From Diphasiastrum complanatum (lineage: Eukaryota > Streptophyta > Lycopodiopsida > Lycopodiales > Lycopodiaceae), in NCBI GenBank assembly GCA_029204225.1, contig CM055111.1:26757540-26817539 (forward strand): a stretch of DNA of 60,000 nt. Direction: 5' to 3'. Each line of letters opens with the position of its first letter. Position 1 is the first letter of the stretch. Made by a program: the position numbers and the translations under genes. The notes below the pieces were generated by a model. That model searched no databases, was not told the origin of the DNA, and was given only the letters and a program-made list of their open reading frames with translations. Below are positions 11,405 to 22,707 of this stretch, one piece after another.

Positions 11405-11445
11405 ACAACTCCTACCTTTTACACACTTAAAGAGGTAGGAGTTGT
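11405..11445. other. 13-bp perfect inverted repeat upstream of S1 copy 1
   Basis: ACAACTCCTACCT (11405-11417) faces AGGTAGGAGTTGT (11433-11445) across a 15-nt loop. The same hairpin is retained at 27707-27747 in the other arm, on the far side of an AT microsatellite from the S1 promoter. Confidence 0.7.
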
Positions 11446-11481
11446 GAGAGCGCCCCTTCTCCCCCCTCCCTTAGAAAAAAC

Positions 11482-11509
11482 AATATATATATATATATAT
11501 ATATATATT
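11482..11509. repeat. (AT)n microsatellite
   Basis: About 14 AT units. The counterpart in the other arm, 27642-27666, has about 12 units, which indicates slippage since duplication. Confidence 0.9.
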
Positions 11510-11800
11510 AGGGAAGCCCATAAAACCATGGGAAGGCAACGGCAAACCAATGATTAAGCCCTTTGTAAGTAATATAATAGAAATTTACAAAATGCACGTT
11601 TTTTTTTGAGCAGTTTCCAAACTCTCAAGCCTCAAGGCCAGGGCTAAGCCGGGCCCCCATGTGAGGCCAGGCGGACTGGGCAGCCAGACGGAGCTGCAAG
11701 TACCAGGAACCTGGTATATAGCGTCATATAGCTGGACCCCAGGTTCTCTATTTATGATCTATTTAGGTATTTCGCCAACAATATATCGCAATTTCAGTCA

Positions 11801-11810
11801 GTATATATAT
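11801..11810 (+). promoter_or_regulatory. TATA box of S1 copy 1
   Basis: GTATATATAT lies about 72 bp upstream of the ATG at 11881 and is followed by a pyrimidine-rich leader of CTCTCTCT type, as in plant core promoters. The same arrangement is kept in copy 2 (27326-27334 on the minus strand). Confidence 0.6.
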
Positions 11811-11880
11811 CTTTATCATCTTCCTTTCAGAGAGATACACTCACTCTCCCATATACGCTCTCTCTCTCTATCCCTCTCAT

Positions 11881-12544
11881 ATGGCTAGAGTCGGGATACC
11901 GGTGGTGGTGTTGCTGATGACGATGGTATCCATCTCCATTCCATCAACTATGGCGGCTGCCTTCTCTGTCACTAACTACTGTGAAAAGCCCATCAACATG
12001 ACTTGCGCTTCTCGCAATGATAATCTGGGCACGTCGCTGCTACACGTGGGTGAAAGCCGTGAATGGGAATTTGGAGGCTGGCCTTGGACCACATTTTGGT
12101 GCGACTTCAGAAAGGATGCTAAACAGTTGCACCAAGATACATGGACTTGGTCGCTGTTCGTCTTGGTAAGCAACAATGTAGCAGACACTTACTGAAGAAT
12201 GCATTGCCATCTTCACCTGTTTCTTTACGAGCTAACCCTCACAATGTTCCTTTAATTTCATCAATTTTTGTAGTCTGGGTAGTTTCTGATCAGATGAGAT
12301 CTTCATCCTGCGTATGCGCTCGGTGATCAATCTATATCTTTATTTCTCACAACATCAAAATTGCATTTTAAAGTCCAGTTCTTGTGATAATTAGATGCAA
12401 GGTGACAGTACTGTCTCGAATTAATGTTTGTTGTGCATCTGACAGCGAGAACACAGTCTGCATATCAAGTGGCTGGTTAAGGAGGCCGGCATCTACATGG
12501 ATCATGAGAATGATCCCGAAGAGTTTTTTAGGGGATGGAATTGA
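11881..12544 (+). CDS. S1-family (S-protein homologue) small secreted protein, copy 1
   Basis: The gene is called as two exons, 11881-12165 and 12446-12544, encoding 127 residues. The intron has donor TTG|GTAAGC and acceptor CTGACAG|CGA in phase 0. Reading through instead gives a stop at residue 105 and loses the family's C-terminal pattern. Residues 1 to about 26 are a hydrophobic signal peptide. The mature part shows S1-family (Papaver self-incompatibility homologue) landmarks: C42-A-S-R-N-D-N-L-G50, E61-W-E-F, TTFWCDF (70-76), and in exon 2 KWLVKEAGIY (103-112). The two cysteines usual near the C-terminal W are missing. Family members are secreted and many are of unknown role; a ligand function here is inference. 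S1 genes are usually intronless, so the intron is odd. A near-identical inverted copy is at 26570-27233. Confidence 0.8.
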
Positions 12545-13500
12545 TGCAGCTCTATGAATTGATGCTGGCACAATTTTGCCCTATTTTCAGCTTATAGCAG
12601 CAATTATTTCATTAGTTTGCGCTGGTCGACTTAACAGTCAAGTCAAGTTGTGAATTCTGTCTGAAATCCAGTTTCCACTATCTTTATGCATAAGGAATAG
12701 ACTCATAGAAAACTGTTATGAAAATTTCTTCGTTATTCATAAACGTATTCTGGATGAGAGGACGTTGAAAGTTTGTCTTCAAATAGAAAAGAGAAGTTGA
12801 TCACAAATGCATCGTGCATGATAGCTGAAGTTCATTTTTTTTTTTATGGTATTGTTTTCATCTCTTTATTGTAAATGAACCAAATTGTAGCTAATTTTTC
12901 TTCACAATGCTCAAACAAAATCATGTGATCCCCTATACATGTATTGGCGCTTTTGGTTTAGTTAAGCTTTTGTGACAATCAAATTAGGGCAGATCTACAT
13001 TGATGTTAGTCGCTGATAGGATCCCTCATCTTGTCCCAAAATGGACTTGAAAATCGTTTCAGAATTCTAACTTATCAGCTTAGATGATTTTGTGTTCTTA
13101 TCTTATGACACAGAGAAGCATTACCCGACAATCCGGAATTTCCTTACAGCTAATGCATTGGTCTAATGCTTTCTTTCTGCCCCCAACCCAGTGAGGGCTG
13201 TAGCCTTCTGTGGTGTTGATAATCACAAGCCGACTATGGCTTTTGAGACCAAGTGAAACAAATAGTAAACATTCATGCCATAGATAGATTAATTGCCCAA
13301 CAAGTCACGTAGTACAATAGTAAACAGTGTAACAGATTACATAGAGGCTGCCATGCAATCCTTCAAATGTGTGTATTAAGCAGAGAGACAAATGTCTCAT
13401 GTCTAGCACCCACATAATTAAAGCCTACTTAAACAAGTACAATGTGGTATTGTACTACAAAAGCCTTGCCATGTCATAATATGAGAATAATAAGTTGACA
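12545..13500. repeat. 3' flank of S1 copy 1, left palindrome arm
   Basis: Non-coding. It matches 25690-26569 in inverse orientation with high identity, for example the segment around 13140-13250 against 25870-25990. The match ends at about 13500, which marks the inner edge of the left arm. No gene seen. Confidence 0.75.
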
Positions 13501-14387
13501 ATAAAATAGACTGTGTAAACACTTATTTTACGCAATGGATATATATTTTGATATTGAAATATGTGCATAATCTTCATAAGTTTGTATTGGATATTACTTT
13601 GTAGGTAGTTTTAAATAGACATTTAAAGTTATGACAAATTGATAAGATTTGTTGATGATTATAATTTTGTTATATTAGACAACATAATTCATGATTGATT
13701 ATAGATGTGATTGTATATTTTTTGTTCAGCATGGTTTTAGTTGATTTTGTTTGAGATGATTGTAAAAATTGGAAAATTACATCACGATTTCGTCGATTAG
13801 TGATGTTTTATATTGTATACACAGCGTGAGAAAGGAATTAGTCTATGTTGGGTTGATTATTACTTTGCATGTGATTTTCAAAACATGATTTCATTGAGTA
13901 GTGAGTTTGCAAACGACTTTGTAATATGAAAAGTTTAATATGAGGTCGATTCTTGAGAAATAGAAGGTTTTACATGATGTAGTGAAACACAACAACTTGG
14001 TTGCTCAAAGCAACAAGTTGTCTATAGATATAATTTCTTTGAAGGCATGAGTGAAAATCGATGTATTGTATTTATTAATTTATAAGCAATGAACGTTGTT
14101 TGGTGGCTTTTGATTTTGTCTTAACAAATTTCAAATATTCTCCATACGTAGTAGTATTCTTTCAATTCCCATATTTCTCCCAAATTTGACCCTCAAATAA
14201 ACCACCTCTAGTATTGAGATGCATGTCATGATGTCAAAATGAATGCGTTGGAGTAGTTGCTTTTCTTATTTTTTGACTATTGTCAATCGTTTAGAAGGAG
14301 GCTTTGGATTGTACCAAACTCAACTTGTTACTTTCATCACACCTTTTTGGAAACTTATTCTTTGTACAACTACATTTATATCGAGAT
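13501..14387. other. AT-rich non-coding spacer
   Basis: Start of the asymmetric centre of the palindrome. Very AT-rich with no repeat partner noticed in the window and no coding signal until the transposase fragment at about 14388. Confidence 0.5.
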
Positions 14388-14861
14388 GAGTTTGAGGAGG
14401 CAAGCACGTGTCCACGCTGTGGGGAACACCGCTACAGGCAAGATTTACAAGGAGCGACCATACCCGCCAAGGTGGTAAGACATTTTTCCATCATACCCAG
14501 GATATGCCACATGTTTGAGTGTAATTCCATCATGGAGCTAATGACATGGCATTCGAGCAATCGTTCATCTGACAATTCTATGAGGCTCTCTGCCAATTCT
14601 CCAGCGTGGAAGCACGTGGATGCTACTTGGCATGAATTTAGGGATGAGCCTCGCCATTTGCATTTGGGATTGGCAATGGATGGTGTGAATCCATTCGGTT
14701 TGTGCTCCACATCATGGTCCACCTGGCAGGTTGTCCTTGTAAACTACAACATCCCCCCTTGGCTAAGTATAAAGAAGGGGCACCTAATGCTCGCCCTTCT
14801 TATCCCCGAAAAATACAAGGCAAAAAAATATGGACGTGTATATGGCTCCCATGATAGATGA
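14388..14861 (+). pseudogene. CACTA transposase (TNP2-like) fragment
   Basis: An open frame (part of 14304-14861) reads CPRCGEHRYRQD, then IPAKVVRHFSIIPR, MFECNSIMELMTWH, WKHVDATWHEF, HLGLAMDGVNPFG and WQVVLVNYNIPPW. These are in the order of the N-terminal half of TNP2-type transposases: a CxxC pair, the P-K-V-x-R-x-F-x-x-I-P-R block, and the LGLAxDGxNPFG block with its catalytic-region Asp. TNP2 proteins are several hundred residues longer, so this is a truncated fragment. It lies about 175 bp inside a CACTA terminus at 15035, so both are likely parts of one decayed element. Confidence 0.85.
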
Positions 14862-15000
14862 GCTAAAGATTCTATGGCAAGGAAATCAAGTGAGCGATAT
14901 ATCAAGATCACTGAGACAAAGAGATTTTGTGGTAAAGAGGATCTTGATGTAGACGATGCACGACTTTCTTGGCTATGGGGAATGTTCCTAGAGAACATGG

Positions 15001-15035
15001 AAAAAGCCTTGGAAATCACCCGTCCCCTTGTAGTG
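15001..15035 (-). mobile_element. CACTA terminal inverted repeat (end at 15035)
   Basis: Minus-strand reading CACTACAAGGGGACGGGTGA, with the flank AGAGAAGTGCACC identical to that at 409 and 39767. Only about 35 bp of the terminus matches the other copies. Inside that, the sequence differs and leads to the TNP2 fragment, so an internal deletion or a different element version is likely. Confidence 0.7.
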
Positions 15036-15139
15036 AGAGAAGTGCACCATGTCTCATGCCTTTGTAGAATAGGCTACTACCCTCTCACGCAAAAAGGCAT
15101 ACTTTTAGGTCGTAGCACAAAGGGCATAATTTTAAGGTC

Positions 15140-15822
15140 GCCCTTTATGCAACACAAAGGGCATATTTTAATGTTGCCCTTTATGCAACATGAAGGGCAT
15201 ATTTCTTGTATCCCCTTTATGCAACATGAAGAGCACATTTGTAGTTCTACCCTTTATGTTGCAAAAAGGGCATATTTTTAGGCTTTTCTACAATATGAAG
15301 GGCATGTTTTTAGGCTTTTCTACAACATGAAGGGCATATTTTTAAGCGTCTCTTTATGTACCATAAAGGGCAAATATTTTGACTGCCCTTTATGCAACAT
15401 AAAGGGCACATTTGTAGGGCCATTTTTTAGGTTGCAAAAAGGACATACTTTTGTGCCACCCTTTTCTACAACATAAATGGCTTATTTTAAGACCGCCCTT
15501 TATGCAACAATAAAGGCATATTTTTGGACCACCCTTTATACAACAGGAAGGGCACGTTGGGAGAGCCACCCTTTATGCTGCACAAAAAGTAGCCTTTGGG
15601 CCACACTTTATGCAGTTGAAATTGAGGCCTAGAAAAGTTGTCCTTTCTGTTGCATAAATGGCATTCTTTGAAGGCGCCCTTTCTACCAAAAAAAAGAGGG
15701 GCATAAAACATCTGCCCTTTATGTAGCATAAAAGACAACCTAAAATTATGCTTTGTCGTCCTTTATGTTGCATAAAGGTCGAAGATTTGAAAAGCCACCC
15801 TTTATTTCCGCCCTTTACTCCG
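15140..15822. repeat. Minisatellite of about 37-bp palindromic units
   Basis: About 18 diverged units follow the pattern GCCCTTTATGCAACATAAAGGGCA plus a short spacer of ATATTTTTAGG type. Each unit is itself an inverted repeat (CCCTTTAT...ATAAAGGG). Units at 15150, 15178 and about 15390 are closest to the consensus, and later ones decay. Other copies of this flank (about 500-545 and 39640-39690) hold only one or two units. Open frames across it arise from the repeat and are not genes. Confidence 0.85.
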
Positions 15823-16240
15823 TGTTTTGGTCTAGTGCAAATTTTATATTCAGGTTCATTTGGTTGAGGCACTTGTATATAATGGCACTTTGGAGTCTAA
15901 AGTTGAGGAATCATGTGTGCCAAAGCCAATTGTGTCATTAATCAAACACACATGATTTTCCAAATTATATTAAGGTGTCTAATGAGATTGAGCATTCCGT
16001 AGCTAACATTAATGACATTAGCTTTCAACTTCATTTCAAAATCAAATGTAATAAAACTAGAATTACATTATTGTGGAAAAAACAATATTCAAATTTAATT
16101 TCATGGCCATATCTTGAAGGAATTCAATTTTTGCTTAATGTGCCGTTTGGCAGCATTGGTTCCCTTAAAATCTATGTTCGAAGAATAGAAGTCTCAAAGA
16201 GAACATTATGAGATTGCCTCATAAAGCTTTTAGGAATCAA
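15823..16240. other. Non-coding spacer
   Basis: No domain, LTR or repeat partner seen. A 78-codon open frame at 15975-16211 has no recognisable features. Confidence 0.4.
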
Positions 16241-17799
16241 GCATTCAGGCAGCTTTTCAGTTCTTTGATGAATTCATTGGTGGATGGACCTTTTTGAAGA
16301 ACAAGAAATCAGTTTGCTCAATCTCAAAGATGCTTTGTCAATTGAAGAATTTCAATGGTCTTTCAAATTAAACACTCCAACAACACTTGCCAAGACTTCA
16401 AATTTTCCACAAAAGAACAAATATTTGCAACTTGTGTAAGGTGAGGAACGTGATTTATTTGGACTCAAGGAAAAATAGACGAGTTGTAAAAAGTTATCAA
16501 AGTGAACTAGTGCAATTATTTGAATGAAATTGAAGTTGGGAGTCTTGGTGCACTTTTGGCTTATGAACATAACAAGGGACATTCATTTAGGATTGCAAAA
16601 GTGCTTATTTTATTCAAAATATAATCAAGAAAAAAATATTATGGGTGCATTGGTTGTGCATCATCTCAACGAATGTCTTTCTAGGAAGTTATCAATTAGA
16701 AATGTTGCAAGTGGATAAAAAAGACAAGAGAAAATGAAATTTGAAAAATCAATCAAGGGTTGATGATTTGGATTTAGAAATGTAGATCTTCTAACTTTTG
16801 AAATTGAGTTGACAATGACTAATCATTCATGAAAAAAAAAATAGAACAACTTGGGTTAACTACACAATCGTCATCGTCAACTCGACACCAACCGAAGAAT
16901 GTCGATATACAAGGTTATTTGCTAACATTTTAGATGTTGATTCAAAAGAAGATATGGTAGTGAATTCCAATGAAGAAGAAGGGTCTTCAACTTTGTTAGC
17001 TGAAAAGGAGAGCATTGAGAATATGTCAAGTTTTGAATTGAGAGACATTAGTGAAAATTCGCTAGAAAATGTAATTTGAAAAAAGTTATGTAGATAAAAT
17101 TTGATTCCTTTCATATTTTTATGAAATTTGAAATCTCAAAAATCATTTGTGGCCTTGAAATGCTGTTTCATTTTTATTATGATGGTTTTATGAAGTTTAT
17201 ATACACAATTTGTAATAATCTATTGTATAGATGCATTTTTTCTTTTAATTTGGAGATCAACTAAAAAGAAACCATGACTTTGGCCTAAAAATTGGTACTT
17301 TAAAAAATCTCAGGAAAAATTATTCTTTTTAGGTCCAAGTTCCAAAACAAATGTCATTACATTTTGGAACTGAATTATAAATGGAGAGCTTGGAAACTGT
17401 TTCTTCAATTGGTCAATAATATATTTCTTGCCAAATTTATCTTGTTTGCACCAATATTGAAATAAATTTCTAAAAAGTACCACTTGTTCTTCATGTGATG
17501 AATGATGCAATCACCCTAATCATCCTCAACTATACACCTCTCCACATCTATGTCATATGGCAAAATGTTAACAATTGGTGGAGGAGAAGCAAGTGGAGTA
17601 CCAAGGGGAGAAGTGTCAAAAATGAGAGAAGCGGAGAGAGTGAGAGAAAAAATCAGAAGAGTGGGTTTAAGGGGGGAAAAAGTGCTCAAAGTGGCTTGGT
17701 AAGAGTGATCTGGAGTCATAGAGTCCCAAAAGGAAAAACAAAATCATAAACATCATGCATGATGGATTTACTATTTGATATCGAGTTATTAGTGCTTAC
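16241..17799 (+). repeat. Segmental repeat unit (plus orientation) with conserved unknown frames
   Basis: It matches 38229-39650 and 42313-43260 in inverse orientation. It carries two stretches that look once coding: from about 16288, a frame starting MDLFEEQEISLLNL, stopped after about 50 codons; and about 16846-17079, ending LRDISENSLENVI then stop. Neither resembles a family I know. The end (17760-17800) carries GATATCGAGTTATTAG joined to a truncated LTR, a junction present in all three units. Confidence 0.6.
16846..17079 (+). pseudogene. Unknown acidic protein C-terminus, copy in unit C
   Basis: The frame shows NYTIVIVNSTPTEEC, an acidic stretch with NEEEGSSTLLAE, and ends SENSLENVI followed by TGA at 17077-17079. 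Equivalent frames end at the same place at 38766-39014 and 43034-43250 on the minus strand. Many changes between copies keep the frame. Function unknown; probably a fragment of a larger gene or element. Confidence 0.35.
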
Positions 17800-18411
17800 A
17801 ATCAATCAACACTAAACTAACTTGACTCCATCGACTCTCGACTTACTCAAATCACTCGACTCTCTCATCAAGTTGGATCAAATTCGATATAGGAAAAAGT
17901 TGATCCATATATTGTGAGACAACTTCAAGGACAACACTGACAGTCCACCTACTTGTACATAGATTTTACTGATACAATGACAACTATACCTACGACAAGG
18001 TGGCTCTAGTAAATTAAGTAGGTCCAAAGTACTAACCATTGAACTGCAATCATTAACTAGTCAAGTAAATAAAGTTTGCTCTTTTCAGTAGTTAGATTAA
18101 GCTGGACAATCTGGATATTCTTGTTTTGTCATCTAGTTAGCATCGATCAAGCATTTGAAGCTCTGTATTTATGCGGCTCCCAAACACAATTTCACACTCG
18201 TGTACTCTATTTTTAATTAATCAAAGAGTGCAATTTTGTCTACACAACTGCTGTTCATTTGTGCATTATTACAGACTGGTTTGCATCCCATTCTTCTTGC
18301 TACTACGCTGACACACTTCCGATCCACAACTATCCATTGTAAGTTTTCGCTGCGGGTATCTCCTCCAGATTTTGATTATGTCCGTCATTTTGGAATTGAT
18401 TATGATTCAGC
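17800..18411 (+). mobile_element. Truncated LTR of the TGTTGGATTT family
   Basis: It starts inside the LTR at AATCAATCAACAC and runs to GATTCAG. The 5' third of the LTR and the final TTTTTTGACA plus primer site are missing. The sequence joins straight to the gag leader CAAGACATCATTTTTGC, which lies downstream of the primer site in the copy at about 41600. Confidence 0.75.
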
Positions 18412-18493
18412 CAAGACATCATTTTTGCAAGTGCGCAACTAGTAGTATTTTGACATCGTTGTTTCTTCTAGCGATCTTGCTCTCTGCACCAGA

Positions 18494-18760
18494 ATGTATC
18501 CATCTTCTAGTTCATCTCTGATCGACAAACTCGATGGAGAGAAGTACTATCTCTAGAAGCTCAAGATGAAAGTCGTACTACTTGCAAAAGGACTATATGA
18601 CATCATTGATTGTAAAGAGGTCAAAGCCTGAGATCGATGCAAATAACATCATCAAATGGATAGAGAGGGATGGCAAGACATTTGCCTTGATCACTCTGAA
18701 TATTAAATACTCTCAAATCAACCATATTCAAACTACTCAAACAAGAGTTGTGCAACTAGG
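18494..18760 (+). pseudogene. Copia gag N-terminal fragment
   Basis: ATG at 18494 begins MYPSSSSSLIDKLDGEKYYL, the same N-terminus as the gags starting at 37446 and 41531 on minus. Stops include one where the others have Trp (about 18554) and a frameshift near 18630. It is truncated after about 90 codons and followed by deleted and rearranged pol. Confidence 0.75.
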
Positions 18761-18779
18761 AGGGTGCAACTAGGAGACA

Positions 18780-20618
18780 ACTCATCTCATACTATCAAGG
18801 GTGAAGAAATAGTCTAAATCAAATTCTAGAAATGTGATGGAAAATTTCTATCCAATGTTCACATTCCAAATCTTACCAAAAATCTGCTTTCAATCAGTAG
18901 AATCATTGATTCTGGTCAAATTTGATATAGAGGGCTGTACTATTCTTGACAAATCTAGGAAAGTTTTAGCTTTCGGTAGGAGATGTGGCTATCTTTACAA
19001 GCTAAGCCAATGTTATTTACAAATAGTCAAGCTCTTCATACTTCAACTTCTGAATATACTAATATGATATGACATTTCAGACTAGGCCATTAAAATTTCA
19101 AAAGTATTCAACAAATGTCAAATTTGAATCTACTGCAAGACTTTCCATCTATTAGCAAATCGACTTCTCTTTGTGAGAGCTATATTATCAGCAAACATGC
19201 CAGAAGTCCATTCAATTCCGATTCATTCCATTCATCCAAAGGTTTGCTAGATCTTATACATAGTGACATTTGTGGTCCTATGCAGATTGCTTCATTCTTC
19301 AAATAGTTCAAGGCATCTACTGAAAATCAGACACAAAGAAAAATCAAAGCTCTACGTACTGATGGAGGGGGGAGAATTTATCTCCACCGAATTCAAGGAT
19401 TTTTACAAGTCAAATGGAATACACCAACAATTTACAACCAACTATTTCCCTTAGTCCAATGGTATAGCTGAAAGGAAGAATTGGACACTAATCGAAAGTG
19501 CCATCAAAGAGGAGATCTATATTTCACAACTAGAGGGATATGAGCTCAAGGGTAAGGAGCATCTTGTTTCCAAAATCCACAAGACTTTGTATGGTCTGAA
19601 ATAGTCGCCAAGAGTCTGGTTTCAGAAGATAAATACATTTCTAGTCGATAATGGTTTTATTCCAAACTCAGTAGACTTGAATGTCTATCTCAAGTCTATC
19701 TCGACTTCCTTCATAATCATCACTTTATATGTAGATGATACATTACTATTTAGTAACAAATTGAACCAGATAGATTTTCATCAGTCAACAATGATATCTC
19801 ACTAATGTGCTAGAAAAATATGGAATGACCAACTGCAAATCAAGATACTTTCCACTCGACCCTGGTATGAAACTATCGAAGGATCAATGTCTTGAAATCG
19901 ACAATGCTCTACACATGCTCTACACATGCTCTACATGTTTTTCTAATGTGCTAGAAGAATATGCAATGCTCTACACCCGACTCGACCTTGCATACTCGAT
20001 CAGTTCACCTAGCCAGTCCTTCGTGAATCCAGGAATGCACATTGAAAAACACTCATGAAGGTCATGAAGTATGTCCAAGCAACAAAACATCTATGCATCT
20101 ATTATGGAGGCATCCAATCTGCCAACATTCTTGAAGGCTATATGGATGCAGATTGGGCAGGAGATATTGATACCAAAAGATTGACTTCTAGATTTGTATT
20201 CTTATTTAATCAAGGCCCAATCTCATGGAAAAGCCAAAAATAGGCCTCAATAGCATTATCATCAACTGAATCAGAACACATAGCTGCCACAAATGCTACC
20301 AAGGAGATTTGGCTGAGAAATCTGCTTGCAGATATTGACCTTGCTCAGTTACACCCAACAACCATATATTGTGATAATCAAAGCATAATTGTACTATCTC
20401 TAAATGCGAGATTTCAATCTCGTTGCAAGCATATCGAAATCATATATCACTACCTTAGAGAAAAAGTGCAAAGCAAGGAAGTATCATTGGTTTACTGTAG
20501 AATAGATTTTATGGCCGCATATTAATCCACCAAAGCATTATCAAAGGATCATCATATCAGATTTAACAACATTCTAAATCTAAAGATCCAAATTTTCAGG
20601 ATCCACATTAAGGGGGAG
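18780..20618 (+). pseudogene. Copia pol remnant: integrase, RT, RNase H, polypurine tract
   Basis: Visible in order are a GAG-pre-integrase/integrase start (CESYIISKHARSPFN, LIHSDICGP at 19115-19306), GGEFISTEFKDFYKS (about 19370), RT parts (EEIYISQLEGYELKG at about 19510, KTLYGLK stop SPRVW at about 19590, TLYVDDTLLF at about 19720), YGMTNCKSRYFPLDP (19807), RNase H (GYMDADWAGDIDTKRLTSRF at 20055-20243), and the tract AAGGGGGAGC ending at 20618. Large deletions remove most of the integrase-RT linker. Non-functional. Confidence 0.8.
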
Positions 20619-21441
20619 CGTTGGATTTTAATGCTCAGGACTAAATCCACTCAATAATGAGCATCCTGAAAAAATCTGTCAAAGTCCAACTCCGTCGACT
20701 TCATCGACTTTGACTTAAACTTTAACATCAACTCCCTCATGGACTTACTCCATTCGACTCCATCAACAATCGACTCCATCGACTTCATTGACAATCGACT
20801 CCATCAACTTACCCGGCTCAATCGAAAACTCGACTCCATCGATAATCAATCAACACTCAACTAACTCGACTCCATCGACTCTCGACTTAGTCAAATCACT
20901 CGACTCCGTCGATCCATGTACTATCAGAAGACATCAAAGACAACATTGATAGTCCACCTACTTGTACATAGATTTTACTAATACAATAATAACTACCTAC
21001 TACAAGGTGGCTCTAATAAATTAAGTAGGTCCAAAGTACTTACACTGAACTGCAATCATTTACTATTCAAGTAAATAAAGTCTACACTTTTTAGTAGTTA
21101 GCTGGACAATCTAATGATCTTGTTCTATCATCCAGTTAGAAATGATCAAGCCTATCAGGCTCTGTATTTTTGCGCCTCCCAAACTAGCGCATAGCTTCAT
21201 GCTCATGTACTCTATTTTTGATTAATCAAAAAGTGCAATTTTGTCCACACAATTGTTGTTCATTTGTGCATTATTACAAACTACTTTAAATATTGTTCTT
21301 CTTGCTACTACGGTGACACACTTCAAATCCACAATTGTCCGTTGTGAGTTTTCGTTGCAGGTATCTCCTCCAAATTTTGATTATGGATGCCATTTCTGAA
21401 TCGATTCAGATTCAGCTTCACATACCCAAATTTTTTTGACA
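20619..21441 (+). mobile_element. LTR of the TGTTGGATTT family (longest copy)
   Basis: It begins CGTTGGATTTTAATG (the usual TG changed to CG), directly after the polypurine tract, and ends TTTTTTTGACA at 21441; 823 bp. It is followed by TGTGGCATTCTTTTTTGAA, the same internal sequence that follows the LTR at 2950 and, in inverse, at 32737. Confidence 0.85.
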
Positions 21442-21582
21442 TGTGGCATTCTTTTTTGAACAAGGACAATGTACTTGGATAAAGAACTTGTTTTTCCTTC
21501 TGATCCGAGTGCTTGTTAGTGATAAAGAGCTAATTCTTGGTGTTTTCATTGAGAGCAATCAATTACCTATTTGATTCTGTCC
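21442..21582 (+). other. Short internal remnant after LTR
   Basis: It matches 2951-3100 and is cut at about 21582 in the sequence GATTCTGTCC, where RNase H sequence of another copia family begins. Confidence 0.6.
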
Positions 21583-21760
21583 ATCGCAATCAATTACCAC
21601 TTGATAAGGGATCTGATCGAGAAGAGGAAGCTGCAGACTACTTTTATTGGAATGAAGGAGATGGTTGTTTACATTTTCACAAAGGCCTTAGACACAGGTC
21701 TGTTGGAGAAACAGAGGAGGAGTCTTGGAGTCATCAAGCTATCACGCTTTGAGAGGGGGC
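21583..21760 (+). pseudogene. Copia RNase H C-terminus of a second family
   Basis: The translation contains HLIRDLIEKRKLQTTFIGMK and IFTKALD, the C-terminal end of a copia RNase H. It matches the minus-strand element at 58386-58695 (same motifs). The polypurine tract GAGAGGGGGC precedes the LTR at 21761. The N-terminal portion is absent. Confidence 0.75.
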
Positions 21761-22694
21761 TGAAAAAACAAAATGTTTCTATTACCAAAGCTCTGCTAAC
21801 TTCCAACTCTCAATTTGACAAAAAGACACGAAACGAAAATGTTCGCGACAAGAAACCCTTCGTGCTCCAAAGGACCAGGAAGATCAACCAAGTACTATGA
21901 AATACAAATCCTTGATCTGATATGGTGATATCAAGAGAAGAGCTTTAGGACATGTCTAATCCACCACTCTTGTAATCCATGATTAGTTATAGACGTTTAA
22001 TCTGTCTGATCAAAAATGTTACTCGAAGCAACACGAAAATGTTTGTGACATATACACATTTGCTAGATGCATCAAACATATATAGATACAAACAGATAAA
22101 ATATAGAATACAAGTTCGTCTGTGAGTGAGACAATTTTGTAAGAGGATCAATAGATCTAAGAAGTCTGCCAATAAGCGAGATACTATTCGTGGGAGAACA
22201 ATATTTCTCTCACGCCAATGCACTGTGTAGATCTATCACACAGTGCTCGAAATCAAGAGGATCAATAGATGATGTAGCTATTATGCACATATCATTCTAA
22301 ATTTTGTCTGATCTCGAATGAATTGTTGTTTGCTATTATTCGTATATCTCATTTACTGGTTTTATCAATTCTGCAAACTGGTTCAATCTTGGCGAATGTT
22401 GTATTAATCTATAACGTAGGTCAACAGTGTTTGTCTACATTCTGGAGGATTGTAGGGTTGATATAGCAGGCAGTGACCAGCAATCATATCTGACTTCCAT
22501 CCGAATTGATTTCATTCCCGACTGTTTTCACTTCGTGTTTCATTTCGCTTCGTGATTACTTCGCTTCAGCAATATCAATATCAGAGCTCATTCAAGTTTC
22601 GCTTCACTTTGCTTCCTTTTGTTTAGTTTCGTCTCATTTCGTTTCGTTTCATTACAGAGCCTGGTAGATTTGCACAATTTTTCTATTTCCATCA
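21761..22694 (+). mobile_element. LTR of the TGAAAAAACA copia family
   Basis: 934 bp from TGAAAAAACAAAATG to TATTTCCATCA, flanked on the left by a polypurine tract and on the right by a primer site (22696-22707, TGGTATCATAGC, one mismatch). A truncated minus-strand copy is at 57513-58376. Confidence 0.8.
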
Positions 22695-22695
22695 A

Positions 22696-22707
22696 TGGTA
22701 TCATAGC
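22696..22707 (+). other. Primer-binding site (initiator Met tRNA)
   Basis: TGGTATCATAGC differs from the plant copia site TGGTATCAGAGC at one base. It follows the LTR end by one base. Confidence 0.65.

Noticed and set aside
12166-12195. Unspliced C-terminus of S1 copy 1 ending at a stop at 12193
   Set aside because: The exon junction GTAAGC...GACAG in phase 0 restores the KWLVKEAGIY block typical of the family and is conserved in copy 2.
15140-15822. CRISPR-like array
   Set aside because: Repeats are diverged, the spacers are repeats too, no cas genes are present, and the context is a plant genome.
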